In this document: one piece after another, positions 6,605-15,447 of the stretch
How the letters are laid out: every line of letters begins with the position of its first letter
Numbering within the stretch: position 1 is the stretch's first letter
DNA from: a virus
Virus record (IMG/VR): IMGVR_UViG_3300027972_000014
Location: 1 to 55,182 of that record
Direction: 5' to 3' (one strand)
Length of the DNA: 55,182 nucleotides
Notes under the pieces: model-generated
Seen by the model: only the letters and a program-made list of their open reading frames with translations
What the model was told of the DNA's origin: nothing
The model's database searches: none
Program-made: the position numbers and the translations under genes

Positions 6605-6684
6605 GTTTAACCGCTCCTCGAAGCCCGCGACCTTACCCGGACGGCTTGCGCCTCACCCGGCGGGGCTTCGAGCGGCGGTTAAGC
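6605..6684. repeat. attC-like palindrome between small genes
   Basis: On the minus strand the element begins GCTTAAC (RYYYAAC) and ends GTTAAAC (GTTRRRY), the two core boxes of integron attC sites, with long complementary arms (TTAACCG and CTCGAAGCCC against GGGCTTCGAG and CGGTTAA) and three mismatches. The TAA stop of the upstream gene lies inside the first box, as is usual in integron cassettes. No integrase is present in the window. Confidence 0.5.
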
Positions 6685-6861
6685 CGCTAAAGTATCAGGG
6701 TATGTTTGCTTTAGTAAAGTTAAAGCAGATTTTAGTAGTCCATTCGAACTTCGCAAAGTTGCTTCGTCTTCCCAGTCAGTGGGTGACATTTTTTGGAGTT
6801 TCATTTGAGCTTGTTTTAGTTCGTATAAAAGCTGTTGCATTTCTGATAATTTTTCGTTCAT
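6679..6861 (-). CDS. Small coiled-coil protein, first of the leftward accessory run
   Basis: The 60-aa protein (MNEKLSEMQQLLYELKQAQM) is heptad-rich in its first 30 residues. It is the first gene after promoter 6906-6935. The upstream region contains CACGAAAATGAACG with no strong Shine-Dalgarno. Its stop lies within the attC-like element. Function unknown. Confidence 0.55.
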   Translation of the reverse strand: MNEKLSEMQQLLYELKQAQMKLQKMSPTDWEDEATLRSSNGLLKSALTLLKQTYPDTLAA

Positions 6862-6905
6862 TTTCGTGTCTCCGTGTCGCTCATTTATTTCGTATCTTGA
6901 GGTCT

Positions 6906-6935
6906 ATTATATCATACTTAATTACCATTTGTCAA
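6906..6935 (-). promoter_or_regulatory. Sigma70-type promoter
   Basis: TTGACA and TATAAT are 18 bp apart on the minus strand. TTGACAAATGG at the -35 and GATATAATAGAC at the -10 are shared with the promoter at 50849-50877, so the two probably respond alike. The divergent region 6862-7175 otherwise holds only the rightward promoter below and no gene. Confidence 0.7.
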
Positions 6936-6997
6936 TACTTTTTCTAACTATTTAGCGCGAGTTTTGCCGAATTTACCTTAAAATTATACTGAACATA

Positions 6998-7026
6998 TTG
7001 CATAGTTTAGCGAGTTGTGGTACACT
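6998..7026 (+). promoter_or_regulatory. Rightward promoter of the plus-strand membrane operon
   Basis: TTGCAT and TACACT are 17 bp apart. AATTATACT occurs twice nearby (6982 and 7092), possibly as alternative -10 boxes or binding sites. It reads toward the gene starting at 7176. Confidence 0.5.
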
Positions 7027-7175
7027 CTTAATTGTAGCTCAGCAACATTGCGGAAATTTACGACGGGCTACCATCAAAAGCCTGCGCCGTTCGTGACAGT
7101 GAATTATACTAAAATTCGCGGGCTGCCGTACAGGCAACTTGACGGCGGCGCGGGCAATATCAAAGGAGTAAGGCA

Positions 7176-7394
7176 TTGAAACGAAACCCAGATAATGACG
7201 GGGTATGGATGTCACGCGCAGAAGCAGCCAGGTATCTTGGCACAACTCGGTCTACCGTTGCCAAACTGGAGAAAAGTGGAAAACTGATTGGCTGTAAGCC
7301 GGGTAGTTATTGTCTCGTATCCGTTGCCTCAATCAAGGCATACCTTGCCGGGGTGCAACAGATAAAAGATGAGGCGCTGGCGAAGGTGAAATGA
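7176..7394 (+). CDS. Excisionase/MerR-like helix-turn-helix protein
   Basis: The 72-aa protein starts with TTG (AAGGAG eight bases upstream). Residues 12-58 (MSRAEAARYLGTTRSTVAKLEKSGKLIG) form the winged HTH of the Xis/AlpA/MerR type that reads a short DNA site. It heads a plus-strand operon whose other members are membrane proteins. Xis usually partners an integrase, but I find none in the window, so a regulatory role for this operon is more likely. Confidence 0.65.
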   Translation: MKRNPDNDGVWMSRAEAARYLGTTRSTVAKLEKSGKLIGCKPGSYCLVSVASIKAYLAGVQQIKDEALAKVK

Positions 7395-7816
7395 AATACA
7401 TTGTTATCATCCTGGCGTTACTTGGACTCTTGTTTTTTGCTGTTGGCTATGCCAATAGCCGGGCTACGGAGCGCAACTATAGTGAGGCAGCCATTGTTCG
7501 CGCCCAGGCTGAAAGCCGGTTGACGACGGCAACAGCCGGGGCGATTACATCGGTGGCATTGTTACCCTGGGGAGTGTTGGGAATTGTAGGGGTGTTGGGG
7601 TTGGCGGTTACGGCCCTGGCGGGGAGTATTGTTCATTCCACGCTGATGCGCAACAAACATATCATCGAGCGGCAGGTTATATACTTGCCCGCTCCCGGTC
7701 AGTCCAGGGCGCAGGTGTGGGCCGGGGTGTCTAATGTGGCGCAACTTGGCGCGGGTGGTGATGCTATCTCGGTTGAGATGTCTCAACCGGCGAGGTGTAT
7801 CGAGGTGGTACGATGA
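7391..7816 (+). CDS. Two-pass membrane protein
   Basis: The 141-aa protein has an N-terminal hydrophobic segment (residues 3-20, possibly a signal anchor), a short charged loop (ATERNYSEAAIVRAQAESR), and a second transmembrane segment (about 52-77). The C-terminal 60 residues are soluble. It overlaps the upstream and downstream genes by 4 bp each (ATGA), so it is translationally coupled. The family is not recognised. Confidence 0.6.
   Translation: MKYIVIILALLGLLFFAVGYANSRATERNYSEAAIVRAQAESRLTTATAGAITSVALLPWGVLGIVGVLGLAVTALAGSIVHSTLMRNKHIIERQVIYLPAPGQSRAQVWAGVSNVAQLGAGGDAISVEMSQPARCIEVVR
7772..7787. repeat. Dyad motif copy 2
   Basis: GTTGAGATGTCTCAAC inside the membrane-protein gene, read there as VEMSQ, 25 bases before the next start codon. 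Confidence 0.8.
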
Positions 7817-8094
7817 CTCTATCCTCAACCGCAATTATGATATGGACACGCACCAATGACGCGCAGGAATTTATTGTACCATTTCAATTGCAGCGCAATT
7901 ACTCCAGGCAATTTTTACAAGCTGTTTTTATCTGGCTCATAGCAACAGGGATAACCGGTGAATGGGCAATTGACAGAATTGGTGAAGTTCTTGCCAATGG
8001 GATGTTTGTTGCGCTGATGTCTGTTGTTTTTGTTTGCGTAGGCATTGCCTATATTGAGGCATTATGCGAAAGAAGCAAAATGCGGCAACGGTAG
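7813..8094 (+). CDS. Two-pass membrane protein
   Basis: The 93-aa product (start ATG at 7813, overlapping the upstream stop) has an extramembrane N-terminus with aromatic and polar residues, then two hydrophobic segments (about 33-50 and 60-82) and a basic C-terminus. It overlaps the next gene by 31 bp. No homolog is recognised; the operon context suggests an assembled membrane complex. Confidence 0.55.
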   Translation: MTLSSTAIMIWTRTNDAQEFIVPFQLQRNYSRQFLQAVFIWLIATGITGEWAIDRIGEVLANGMFVALMSVVFVCVGIAYIEALCERSKMRQR

Positions 8095-8792
8095 GGATGC
8101 AGTTCCCTACTCAACCTGCAACAATACACCATCACGAAGCAAACCCTGCGGGGTTGTTTTTTGCTAAAGCGATAACCGTCACAATAGGTATTGTCCTGTT
8201 GTGGCTTGCGCTTTGCGGTCTGGTTGCGGCAATGGGTATAGAAGAACCCACTCGCGTGGTCTCCACCGGTATTGTATTTGTTGTTATCGGTGGGGGATTG
8301 CTCTACATTGCCGGTCTTGGACTGGTCGCAATTATCGACAAACTACTCGGTAGTGTCACCGAATTGCAGCGCGTCACCTGGGAAGGACGCGCAAGAGTCG
8401 AGCAGGTAAAATTACTCTCCGCGCAAACCAACGCAACCGGCCCACGTAGCAATGACGAGGACAATATTATGGTTGGCGCGGCTCTATGCGCCCTGGCAAA
8501 AGCCTACGAGTACACCAAAGCACACGGCCCGTATACCGGCGTCGGGCGGCCCTGGTCACGCAATAAAGCTTTGGGGTACAAAGTGCAAGGGCTAACTGAG
8601 AAACTGGCCGGACGCCTGGGTGAATGGATGAAGGATGAGGATTTGCTTACCTTTGACAACCAAATTAACGTGACTCGTTTCCCATCCTGGAACACAGCCC
8701 AACGGTATCTTAATGGTAAATACCTTGCCCCGATACTGATTAACAACCACCCTACCCCCTATCAAGAAAATACAAGTATCATTGATATTTAG
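8064..8792 (+). CDS. Membrane protein with cytoplasmic winged-helix-like tail
   Basis: The 242-aa protein has a basic N-terminus with histidines (PATIHHHEANP), two transmembrane segments (about 30-55 and 68-92), then a soluble domain of about 140 residues. The end of that domain (WNTAQRYLNGKYLAPILINN) looks helical and could be DNA- or protein-binding. A membrane anchor plus a possible nucleic-acid-binding domain would suit a sensor or exclusion protein, but this is inference. Confidence 0.55.
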   Translation: MRKKQNAATVGMQFPTQPATIHHHEANPAGLFFAKAITVTIGIVLLWLALCGLVAAMGIEEPTRVVSTGIVFVVIGGGLLYIAGLGLVAIIDKLLGSVTELQRVTWEGRARVEQVKLLSAQTNATGPRSNDEDNIMVGAALCALAKAYEYTKAHGPYTGVGRPWSRNKALGYKVQGLTEKLAGRLGEWMKDEDLLTFDNQINVTRFPSWNTAQRYLNGKYLAPILINNHPTPYQENTSIIDI

Positions 8793-8852
8793 CTAAAATT
8801 ACCGGGTCTGTGGGTGTGTGTGCGCCCACACACAAATGCTTTTGGAGGAATT

Positions 8853-9548
8853 ATGAACCGTGTAAAACTGATGTGGATAATTATGATAGCCTCTGCCGTG
8901 ACCGGCGTGGCTCAATACGTGCTGATGGGCGTTACCGGGTACAACCACGACCCACAGACATTCTCCTGGTGGTTTTGGGTAGTTGAGTTTTGCCTATGGG
9001 GGGTTCGCGCCCTGGTTGAATCAATATGCGTTGGCTACATTTTTATGACCATTGCCACACGTTGGCAGGACAAACTCTCTCTGTCACTGTTTGAGACCGT
9101 GATATTGCTGGAAATTGCGTTTACCGTCGGTATAATGACCGCCGCTGTAGGTAGTAGCAAAACAATTTATACAATGCTTGCCGAGTTATCCGGTCAGTAT
9201 TATTTCGCGTGGGCATTTGCAATGGGGGCTTATGCTCCGCTAATGATGGCGGGGTCAGGTATTGCGTTCCGTATTCAACCGGTTAGCGCGGGGCAAGTGG
9301 TTGTCAATGAGGAAGCAATAAAAGACACCGAAGCTTTGCGTCAACATTGCGCCGACTTGCAGGCAAGTAATGAGACGTTGCGCCTTGATAATAAATACAG
9401 TCAGATGTGGCAAGTGATGAGCGCCATTGACAAAGCGCGTGTATATGAGATTGTCAAAGCGTTTGCCAACGGCAACGGGCCGGAATTAGAACGAGCCGCA
9501 AAAATAGAATTGACAGCAACGGCTCGCAGCAGAGCCAAGAAAGGCTAA
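8853..9548 (+). CDS. Four-pass membrane protein with coiled-coil tail
   Basis: The start at 8853 is chosen for GGAGG seven bases upstream. The 231-aa protein has four hydrophobic segments (about residues 5-27, 38-65, 78-100 and 115-140) followed by a soluble helical tail with DTEALRQHCADLQASNETL and a basic end. A hairpin in the spacer before it (TGTGGG/CCCACA near 8810) may tune expression. It is the last gene of the plus-strand operon. Function unknown. Confidence 0.55.
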   Translation: MNRVKLMWIIMIASAVTGVAQYVLMGVTGYNHDPQTFSWWFWVVEFCLWGVRALVESICVGYIFMTIATRWQDKLSLSLFETVILLEIAFTVGIMTAAVGSSKTIYTMLAELSGQYYFAWAFAMGAYAPLMMAGSGIAFRIQPVSAGQVVVNEEAIKDTEALRQHCADLQASNETLRLDNKYSQMWQVMSAIDKARVYEIVKAFANGNGPELERAAKIELTATARSRAKKG

Positions 9549-9551
9549 TCA

Positions 9552-9842
9552 TTACTTAATTTTTAATTCTTCCTCATCACGTTTCTTTCTGTTCTTATAA
9601 TCCGCCTGTCCAAATATCAATTCCAATAAAACAGCCTCATCGGTCGGAATACTGGCTACAGATTTGTTAGCCAGTATTTTTTTTGTTTCACGTTCAATTA
9701 ACCGGCTCTTGCAATTTGCCAGTTTCTCGCTAAAAGCAGTCTCAAACCAGTCAAACGGTTCAATCAGGCTGTCGCCCAGGATAGCTATATCTTGGTCGGT
9801 AAACTCAATTAAAAATGTTTTTTTGTTTTTTGTAATTTTCAT
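9552..9842 (-). CDS. Hypothetical protein after the tail-tip gene
   Basis: The start at 9842 (GAGG upstream) gives a 96-aa acidic and basic mixed protein (MKITKNKKTFLIEFTDQDIA). It follows the tail-tip gene and is the last gene of the structural block, converging with the plus-strand operon. No motif is recognised. Confidence 0.55.
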   Translation of the reverse strand: MKITKNKKTFLIEFTDQDIAILGDSLIEPFDWFETAFSEKLANCKSRLIERETKKILANKSVASIPTDEAVLLELIFGQADYKNRKKRDEEELKIK

Positions 9843-9850
9843 AATAACCT

Positions 9851-10603
9851 CTATGATAATAGATAAGCGCAAAAATATGAGTGAAACGAGGTAGCTGCAC
9901 CATAGACATCTATCGTATCTCCGGCCTCACCTGCTATATCTATGTCTCCGGTCGCCGTGTCTAATATGTCCATATCTGCAATAGTCGAACAGTGAAAACC
10001 GCAATACCCCGCACTTTGTACCGCTCCAACTGCGCGATATGAGCCATAGTGAGGCCGGTTTGATGTCATTACTCTGCACCAGCCTAGCGTAGCTGCCGCA
10101 GTTATTCCGCTACATAATATCGTCAACTCAAATAAATATTTTGCAGTAACAGGAGCGGTAAATGTGCCGTTTGCTGTATTAAAATTTCCATTTCTATCGT
10201 ATATTTCTGTGCCGAAAACTACAGGATATGTAGTTCCAGCGCCGGTAACATTTGTAATCGTACTGGAAACGTGAGCCATAAATAGCGGTTGCACCGCTGC
10301 ACTTAAATAGCCGCTGGCGTCGGCGGATAGAGCCGGGTCTGGCGCACCGTCAGAGGCGACGAGTTTTGATACCTCAACAGCATCTTGCGCCAGTGTTCCT
10401 CCTTCGGCGGCGCTGGCGTGTGAATGAACGGCATCAGTCCATATATTATCCCAATCTAATTGCCCTCCCTCTGCATCACTTGAATGAGCATGGACAGCAT
10501 CCGTCCAGGTTTTATCCCAATCCAAACCAGTAACCTCACCGGTTTCGAGAGCCTCAACCCGTCGCTTTAAATCCTCTATCAGTCTGATAATTTCATCGCT
10601 CAT
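9851..10603 (-). CDS. Tail-tip protein with C1q-like domain
   Basis: The 250-aa protein has a short coiled coil (residues 1-20), two near-identical 21-residue repeats (LDWDKTWTDAVHAHSS and LDWDNIWTDAVHSHAS, about 27-68), then a C-terminal domain with the C1q/TNF signature NFNTANGTFTAPVTAKYLFE and aromatic strands to the end. C1q-like trimers are common at phage fibre tips and bind surface ligands. Its place at the end of the tail genes fits a receptor-binding role. Confidence 0.75.
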   Translation of the reverse strand: MSDEIIRLIEDLKRRVEALETGEVTGLDWDKTWTDAVHAHSSDAEGGQLDWDNIWTDAVHSHASAAEGGTLAQDAVEVSKLVASDGAPDPALSADASGYLSAAVQPLFMAHVSSTITNVTGAGTTYPVVFGTEIYDRNGNFNTANGTFTAPVTAKYLFELTILCSGITAAATLGWCRVMTSNRPHYGSYRAVGAVQSAGYCGFHCSTIADMDILDTATGDIDIAGEAGDTIDVYGAATSFHSYFCAYLLS

Positions 10604-11751
10604 TGTTCAACCTCAAGAGCTGTTCTAATTTCCTCTCTGCCTTCATTTAGAGTTATCTTGATGCCGTTTATTCGCGCCGTGTATGTTTCACTCTGAAAAC
10701 CTATCTGTATCCTATCGCCGAAGCCATAATCCACGCCATAACGTAACCCGCTGTCTGCCAAATTTCCATTGATAATTGTCTTTCGTTGGTATTTGTCGAG
10801 AGTTTCCTGGGCGATATTATTTAGCGACGCCTGTATTATTGTTTGGCGGGCATCGTAACTTTTTTCTATACGCCCGAACGGATATAAAGCAATTAATGCC
10901 GCATCGTCAGCTATGCCGATAAGTCTTACATCCTGCTGACCTGCGCCAAGAGCATAAGCCACGCTAATTTGATTGGTATAATCATTTGTCTTTTCTGTAT
11001 TTTTCAATGTTCCCGCCGCCTCGGATAAGACAATTTCTTGCCCGCTCCCGCTTCCTCTATCTATCCCTCGCTGTCCATTATAAATCCTAAACTCTAACAA
11101 ATTCCCGGCAATTACTACAATATCAAAATAGATATAAGTGCCAAGTTCTTTTGATTGCCTGGCTGCGTCTTGACATACCGCCAGGACAGATTTACCAATA
11201 GCATCACGCGAATTGATTGCCTCTCCAAAACCCATATCCGGCGCAAGACGAAAAACTGTAGCCGCATATCCACCCGCTTCCCAACGGTCGGCGTCGGCTG
11301 CCCCGACGATGTCCATATTCTCGTAGATAAATTCATAAATTACCGTACCGGCCACGTCTGATTTTGATGTGTGTGCCGACCCGGCAGGATAAGCTACAAT
11401 TGCTCTGTTCATTAACTCGATAGTATCCAGGGCAACAATTTCCAAACTAATACCCCCCTGACTGGATATTTCTCTGATTTTGCGTATCCTGAATTGTGTT
11501 TCTCCTTCCAGGTAAGCCCGCTTTGTCCCGGTTATTTTTCGCCATACCTCAATAATACTATCTGGTTGAATAAATTCAGTCGGGATGGTACTCTTTTCGG
11601 CTACAACTTTGAGCGAGCCAACTTCATTCGTTGCGCGTACCAATTCCAGGAATGTAAAATCGTCAATGATTTTTAGGAGTTGCCCCTGTGGGTTTTTGAG
11701 CCAGAGAGAATATTGAGCCTGATTGTCAGGAGAGAAAAAAACTGATGTCAT
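10600..11751 (-). CDS. ReqiPepy6 Gp37-like tail protein (baseplate hub)
   Basis: The 383-aa protein begins with a strand-rich domain that opens like tail-associated hub proteins (SLWLKNPQGQLLKIIDDFTFLELVR), continues with EVWRKITGTKRAYLEGETQFRIRKI, and ends with FGDRIQIGFQSETYTARINGI. These are the usual features of the siphovirus Gp37-like family that sits below the distal tail protein. It overlaps the tip gene by 4 bp. Confidence 0.75.
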   Translation of the reverse strand: MTSVFFSPDNQAQYSLWLKNPQGQLLKIIDDFTFLELVRATNEVGSLKVVAEKSTIPTEFIQPDSIIEVWRKITGTKRAYLEGETQFRIRKIREISSQGGISLEIVALDTIELMNRAIVAYPAGSAHTSKSDVAGTVIYEFIYENMDIVGAADADRWEAGGYAATVFRLAPDMGFGEAINSRDAIGKSVLAVCQDAARQSKELGTYIYFDIVVIAGNLLEFRIYNGQRGIDRGSGSGQEIVLSEAAGTLKNTEKTNDYTNQISVAYALGAGQQDVRLIGIADDAALIALYPFGRIEKSYDARQTIIQASLNNIAQETLDKYQRKTIINGNLADSGLRYGVDYGFGDRIQIGFQSETYTARINGIKITLNEGREEIRTALEVEQ

Positions 11752-11754
11752 TTA

Positions 11755-12105
11755 TCATCCATCAAAACTTAAATATTGATTATCCCATTGCATCGTCACT
11801 GTACAATTTACGCCAACAAAAATACTGATACTATTATCTCCGGGCAATAACCTAAATGTTGCTACATCACTGCCCTCTTGGATAGCCGCCTGCGAGAGAA
11901 GATTTCCGGCAAACGTAGAAACAAATGTCTTTTGTCCGGTGCGAAAATCCAATGTAGCTACCTCGCCGTCCTGCATTGCATAATTGAAATATATCTCATC
12001 ATCAGTTGAGGTGTTCTTGAGATGTGTCAAAACCGCCGTGCCACCGGAACAGGTAAATTTTACAACAGGGAATGCTATCGCCGAACCATTATTTGTTACT
12101 GCCAT
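11755..12105 (-). CDS. Distal-tail C-terminal domain as a separate protein
   Basis: The 116-aa protein contains FPVVKFTCSGG, DEIYFNYAMQDGEVATLDF and FAGNLLSQA...ATFRLLPGDN, the pattern normally found at the C-terminus of siphophage distal tail (Dit-like) proteins. Here it has its own start and a ribosome-binding site (AAGGGTGACTT) nine bases after the stop of the large upstream gene. The two products probably assemble together. I see this split directly; complex formation is inferred. Confidence 0.65.
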   Translation of the reverse strand: MAVTNNGSAIAFPVVKFTCSGGTAVLTHLKNTSTDDEIYFNYAMQDGEVATLDFRTGQKTFVSTFAGNLLSQAAIQEGSDVATFRLLPGDNSISIFVGVNCTVTMQWDNQYLSFDG

Positions 12106-12114
12106 AAGTCACCC

Positions 12115-15100
12115 TTAATTGACATACGCCGTTACAGCCGTACCACTGGTATCAAAACCTATAACGGTTATCGTTGGCGCGAATAGCATCGCCTCAACCG
12201 CCGCCGTCCCCGGCAAGTCTACGTCTATCGGCTTAAAATTGGTACCGTTCCAAACTGCTACCTTGTCCGGCAATGTTACCCCGCCCGCCGTCGTGAACGC
12301 GCCTCCAATGTAGACCAGCCCGGCGGCGTCGGTTTTTATAACGTAGCCCTGGTTATTGAGGCCGGTCGAAAGAGGTTGAAATTGTGTCCCGTTCCAGGCC
12401 GCTACGTAGTTAACGCCAGTTACCGTCCCGGCGGTGGTAAATGTGCCGGTCAGATAGACGCAGCCATTAGGCGTTATATCAATGCTGTTCACGTAACCGT
12501 TTGTGCCGTTCTCCAAAGCGGAAAAGGTGTCTGTCGCCGGGTCGTATAGGGCGACATAGTCATAGTCAGTTGCGCCGATGTGCCGGAATGAGCCGCCAAT
12601 GTAGAGTTTTCCGCTGGCGTCAAATTTGAGCGTATTTACCGCGCCGTCCGGCTCCGCTGATACCGCTTTCCAGGTTGCCGCCGAAATGTCGTAGTAGGCC
12701 AGGTTTTGAGTATTGGCAACGGAGTTGGTATCTAAGAATAGACCTCCGATATAAAGGTCTCCGTTAGGCGCAATCGCTGTCGCCAGCACCGTCCCGTTAA
12801 TGTCGCCGATGGAAGTCCACACGCTTCCTGATATGTCCCAAACGGCCATTCCTTGCGTAGCCGCCACGCCGCCCATCCCGGTGAAATTGCCCCCGGCTAC
12901 AATGTCCCCGTTGGCAAGTTCGGCCAGGGCATAAACCACGCCGTCATCCGCGCCAGTTCCGAGAGCATTCCAGGTTAAAAGTGTTGTATCCCAGTAGGAT
13001 ATTTTATCGGTATCGGCAACGGAGTCGGTATCAGAAAATCCACCTCCTACATAAATTTTGCTATCAATAGATTGAATAATATCTTTAGATGTTATCGCTA
13101 TCGTTTGCCATCCGTATCCATTCCAACGCGCAAATCGGGCCGTATTTGCCACTCCCCCCACGGATGTATGATTCCCGACGATATACAAATATCCATTTGG
13201 AGCTACTAAAAATTGATAGATATTACCACCTGCGCCGCCAGTACCCATTGCAAAAAAACCACTACTAAAATCATATCCGGCTACATATCCAGTATTTGCC
13301 AATCCGCCTGCCGTTGTAAATTTACCACACAAGTATAATTTATCCCCGTAAATAACAATGTCATAAACATCATCATCTGTTCCAGTTCCTATTGTGTTAA
13401 ATGAGTTCAATGTAATATCATACTCAACTATATAATTATGGGCCACTCCGTTAACTGTAGTAAATTCTCCCCCAAAATATACTTTTCCATTATAATATCT
13501 GGTAGCCCATACCGTTGCATCTGCCCCAGAACCAACAGCAGAAAATGTAGCCGTGCCAATATTATATTTTGCTACTCTATCTATAGCACTTCCACCAATC
13601 GTTGTAAACATTCCACCAACATATAAAATATTATTAATTGGGTCAATATCTATAGACGATGTTCTTGAATTTGCCCCGGTAGAAAGCGCACTCCAAGTAG
13701 TTGTAGCTATATGATACCGGGCGATATTATCAGAATTTGCATTGCCCTCCAGATTTGTAAAAGTTCCCACAATATACAAATAACCATTATAAATAAGCAT
13801 ATCATCTACAATTGTTACTACTGTTGTGGTTATTTGTGTCCAATTTACTCCATCCCAATAACTAACCCCCCAACCTCCACCGGCATAGATGTAACCCGTA
13901 TTCATATCCATAACCATAGAAGTAGGAGCTGCGGCTAAATTAGTAACATCTACCCAATCGGCTCCTGTCCAATAGGCTATTTCTTTCATTGCGACATTAC
14001 CACCAATGCTTGTAAAACTTCCTCCTATCCATACATTCCCAACTAAATCCATAGAAATACATCCAGAGAAATTATTGTCTGGTAAATCTGGCACAGTAAT
14101 CGTTAACCCATCTTCCGCCTTTGACCAGTTACCCTCACTGTCTTTCTGGATAATGTAATTAACCCCGGCAATACTTAATGTAGCCGTCGCTGCCAATGCC
14201 GCGTTTCCTCCTCCTCCTCCGTTCTCCCCTGCTGAACCGGCTGTGCCACTCGCACCCGTCCCTATACCATTGGCTATATTCGTCGCCGTAAATATACGCA
14301 AAAACTCACGCCAATACGGGTCAGTTGCCAACAGCCGCAATTGCACCACCTCGTTGGGACAGCCCAGGCAATTTCCTTCAAAACCGGCCTGATAATAAAA
14401 AGCCGCGTCAAGCATCTTGCCGCTGCCACTATAGCGAATATGGACAGGCTGTTGTGTGGCAAAACGATTAGGATTAAGTAGTCGCAAAATAGCCGACCTG
14501 GTAGCATGGTAGTCTATCAAGTCTGGTTCGTCTATTACCCCGTCCACTTGCATTGTGCGTTCACGGATAGCCTGCTTGCGGAACACCGCGCCGTCCTGAA
14601 CTGCCGGGCGAAGTGAGGTAATCTCAACCGCGCTCATTCCCGCCCCGGCTACCGGCCCGACCTGATAGCCATAATCGTACAGGCTTACCGGACGACCTGC
14701 TCCACTAAATTGCGCCTGGCGTGAACTGGTCGAGGTATGCTTTCCAGCCGTCCACAAACACCCATCAAGGTCTCCGTCGCAGTAGTCTGTTGCATATTGT
14801 TTGGCTTCAACCTGGAAGCCGTCAAGATAAAAAGCTGCAACGCTGGCATTACTATATTTGTATACTCTAACCTGGATAGCCGTATTCGCCCCGGTCTGAG
14901 CCGTGACTGCATATCTCGCCCAACCACCATCAGAGGTAAATGTTACCGGCGCTCCTAAAATAGTTGCGGCCACGCTATCATATATGTCGAAGTTGTAAGA
15001 GACACCGTCCACGCCCTTGATGTCAAATGAAAAAGTGTACCACGTTGCCGCAGTCAATGTTAGCGAGTATTTAGCTCCGTCGCTTAGAGCCGCCGACGGG

Positions 15101-15435
15101 GTGACGCGAAGCGAATAATTACCGCGCCACTGGTAAATCGCAGAGCGGGCAATTGCCGCAGCGCCAACCGCGCTGTAACCCGTCGTGGCATTTTCTACAC
15201 TTGGATTTGTTACGAGGTTGGTAGTAGTTTCAGGTACAACTATCCACCAAAGGTCGGTATTTTCTGCCATTGGTTTTGTTTCCTCTCTAGCCTGCACAAT
15301 AGGCAGGTAATTATTTTGCGTTGGTATTTCGTGCGTTGGCGTCCCGCAAGAAAGCGGGGGAGGGGGTTGGAATACGTTGGGGTAATAGGAGAAAATAATC
15401 AGAGCCAGAAATAGAGATGCTATTCTTTTGTACAT
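12115..15435 (-). CDS. Large distal-tail protein with carbohydrate-binding-like and beta-propeller domains
   Basis: The 1106-aa frame starts with a signal-like stretch (MYKRIASLFLALIIFSYYP), then from MAENTDLWW (alternative start 15270, AGAGAGG upstream) a CBM4/9-like jelly-roll (about 70-245), a Dit-like N-terminal region (about 250-400; VQLRLLATDPYWREFL), a glycine-rich hinge, and 13 repeats of about 48 residues with the core LYIGGSFTTxGGxxxxxVAxW, which should fold as one or two propellers. The usual Dit C-terminal domain is encoded separately at 11755-12105. Virion proteins do not need a signal peptide, so the true start is uncertain. It probably decorates the tail tip and binds glycans. 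Confidence 0.75.
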   Translation of the reverse strand: MYKRIASLFLALIIFSYYPNVFQPPPPLSCGTPTHEIPTQNNYLPIVQAREETKPMAENTDLWWIVVPETTTNLVTNPSVENATTGYSAVGAAAIARSAIYQWRGNYSLRVTPSAALSDGAKYSLTLTAATWYTFSFDIKGVDGVSYNFDIYDSVAATILGAPVTFTSDGGWARYAVTAQTGANTAIQVRVYKYSNASVAAFYLDGFQVEAKQYATDYCDGDLDGCLWTAGKHTSTSSRQAQFSGAGRPVSLYDYGYQVGPVAGAGMSAVEITSLRPAVQDGAVFRKQAIRERTMQVDGVIDEPDLIDYHATRSAILRLLNPNRFATQQPVHIRYSGSGKMLDAAFYYQAGFEGNCLGCPNEVVQLRLLATDPYWREFLRIFTATNIANGIGTGASGTAGSAGENGGGGGNAALAATATLSIAGVNYIIQKDSEGNWSKAEDGLTITVPDLPDNNFSGCISMDLVGNVWIGGSFTSIGGNVAMKEIAYWTGADWVDVTNLAAAPTSMVMDMNTGYIYAGGGWGVSYWDGVNWTQITTTVVTIVDDMLIYNGYLYIVGTFTNLEGNANSDNIARYHIATTTWSALSTGANSRTSSIDIDPINNILYVGGMFTTIGGSAIDRVAKYNIGTATFSAVGSGADATVWATRYYNGKVYFGGEFTTVNGVAHNYIVEYDITLNSFNTIGTGTDDDVYDIVIYGDKLYLCGKFTTAGGLANTGYVAGYDFSSGFFAMGTGGAGGNIYQFLVAPNGYLYIVGNHTSVGGVANTARFARWNGYGWQTIAITSKDIIQSIDSKIYVGGGFSDTDSVADTDKISYWDTTLLTWNALGTGADDGVVYALAELANGDIVAGGNFTGMGGVAATQGMAVWDISGSVWTSIGDINGTVLATAIAPNGDLYIGGLFLDTNSVANTQNLAYYDISAATWKAVSAEPDGAVNTLKFDASGKLYIGGSFRHIGATDYDYVALYDPATDTFSALENGTNGYVNSIDITPNGCVYLTGTFTTAGTVTGVNYVAAWNGTQFQPLSTGLNNQGYVIKTDAAGLVYIGGAFTTAGGVTLPDKVAVWNGTNFKPIDVDLPGTAAVEAMLFAPTITVIGFDTSGTAVTAYVN

Positions 15436-15447
15436 TTCTCCCGCTTT

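Noticed and set aside
7176-7394. Xis-like protein as proof of an integrating phage
   Set aside because: No tyrosine or serine integrase was found in the window, so lysogeny by integration cannot be claimed.
9851-10603. C1q-like tip as target of a diversity-generating retroelement
   Set aside because: No reverse transcriptase and no template repeat were seen.
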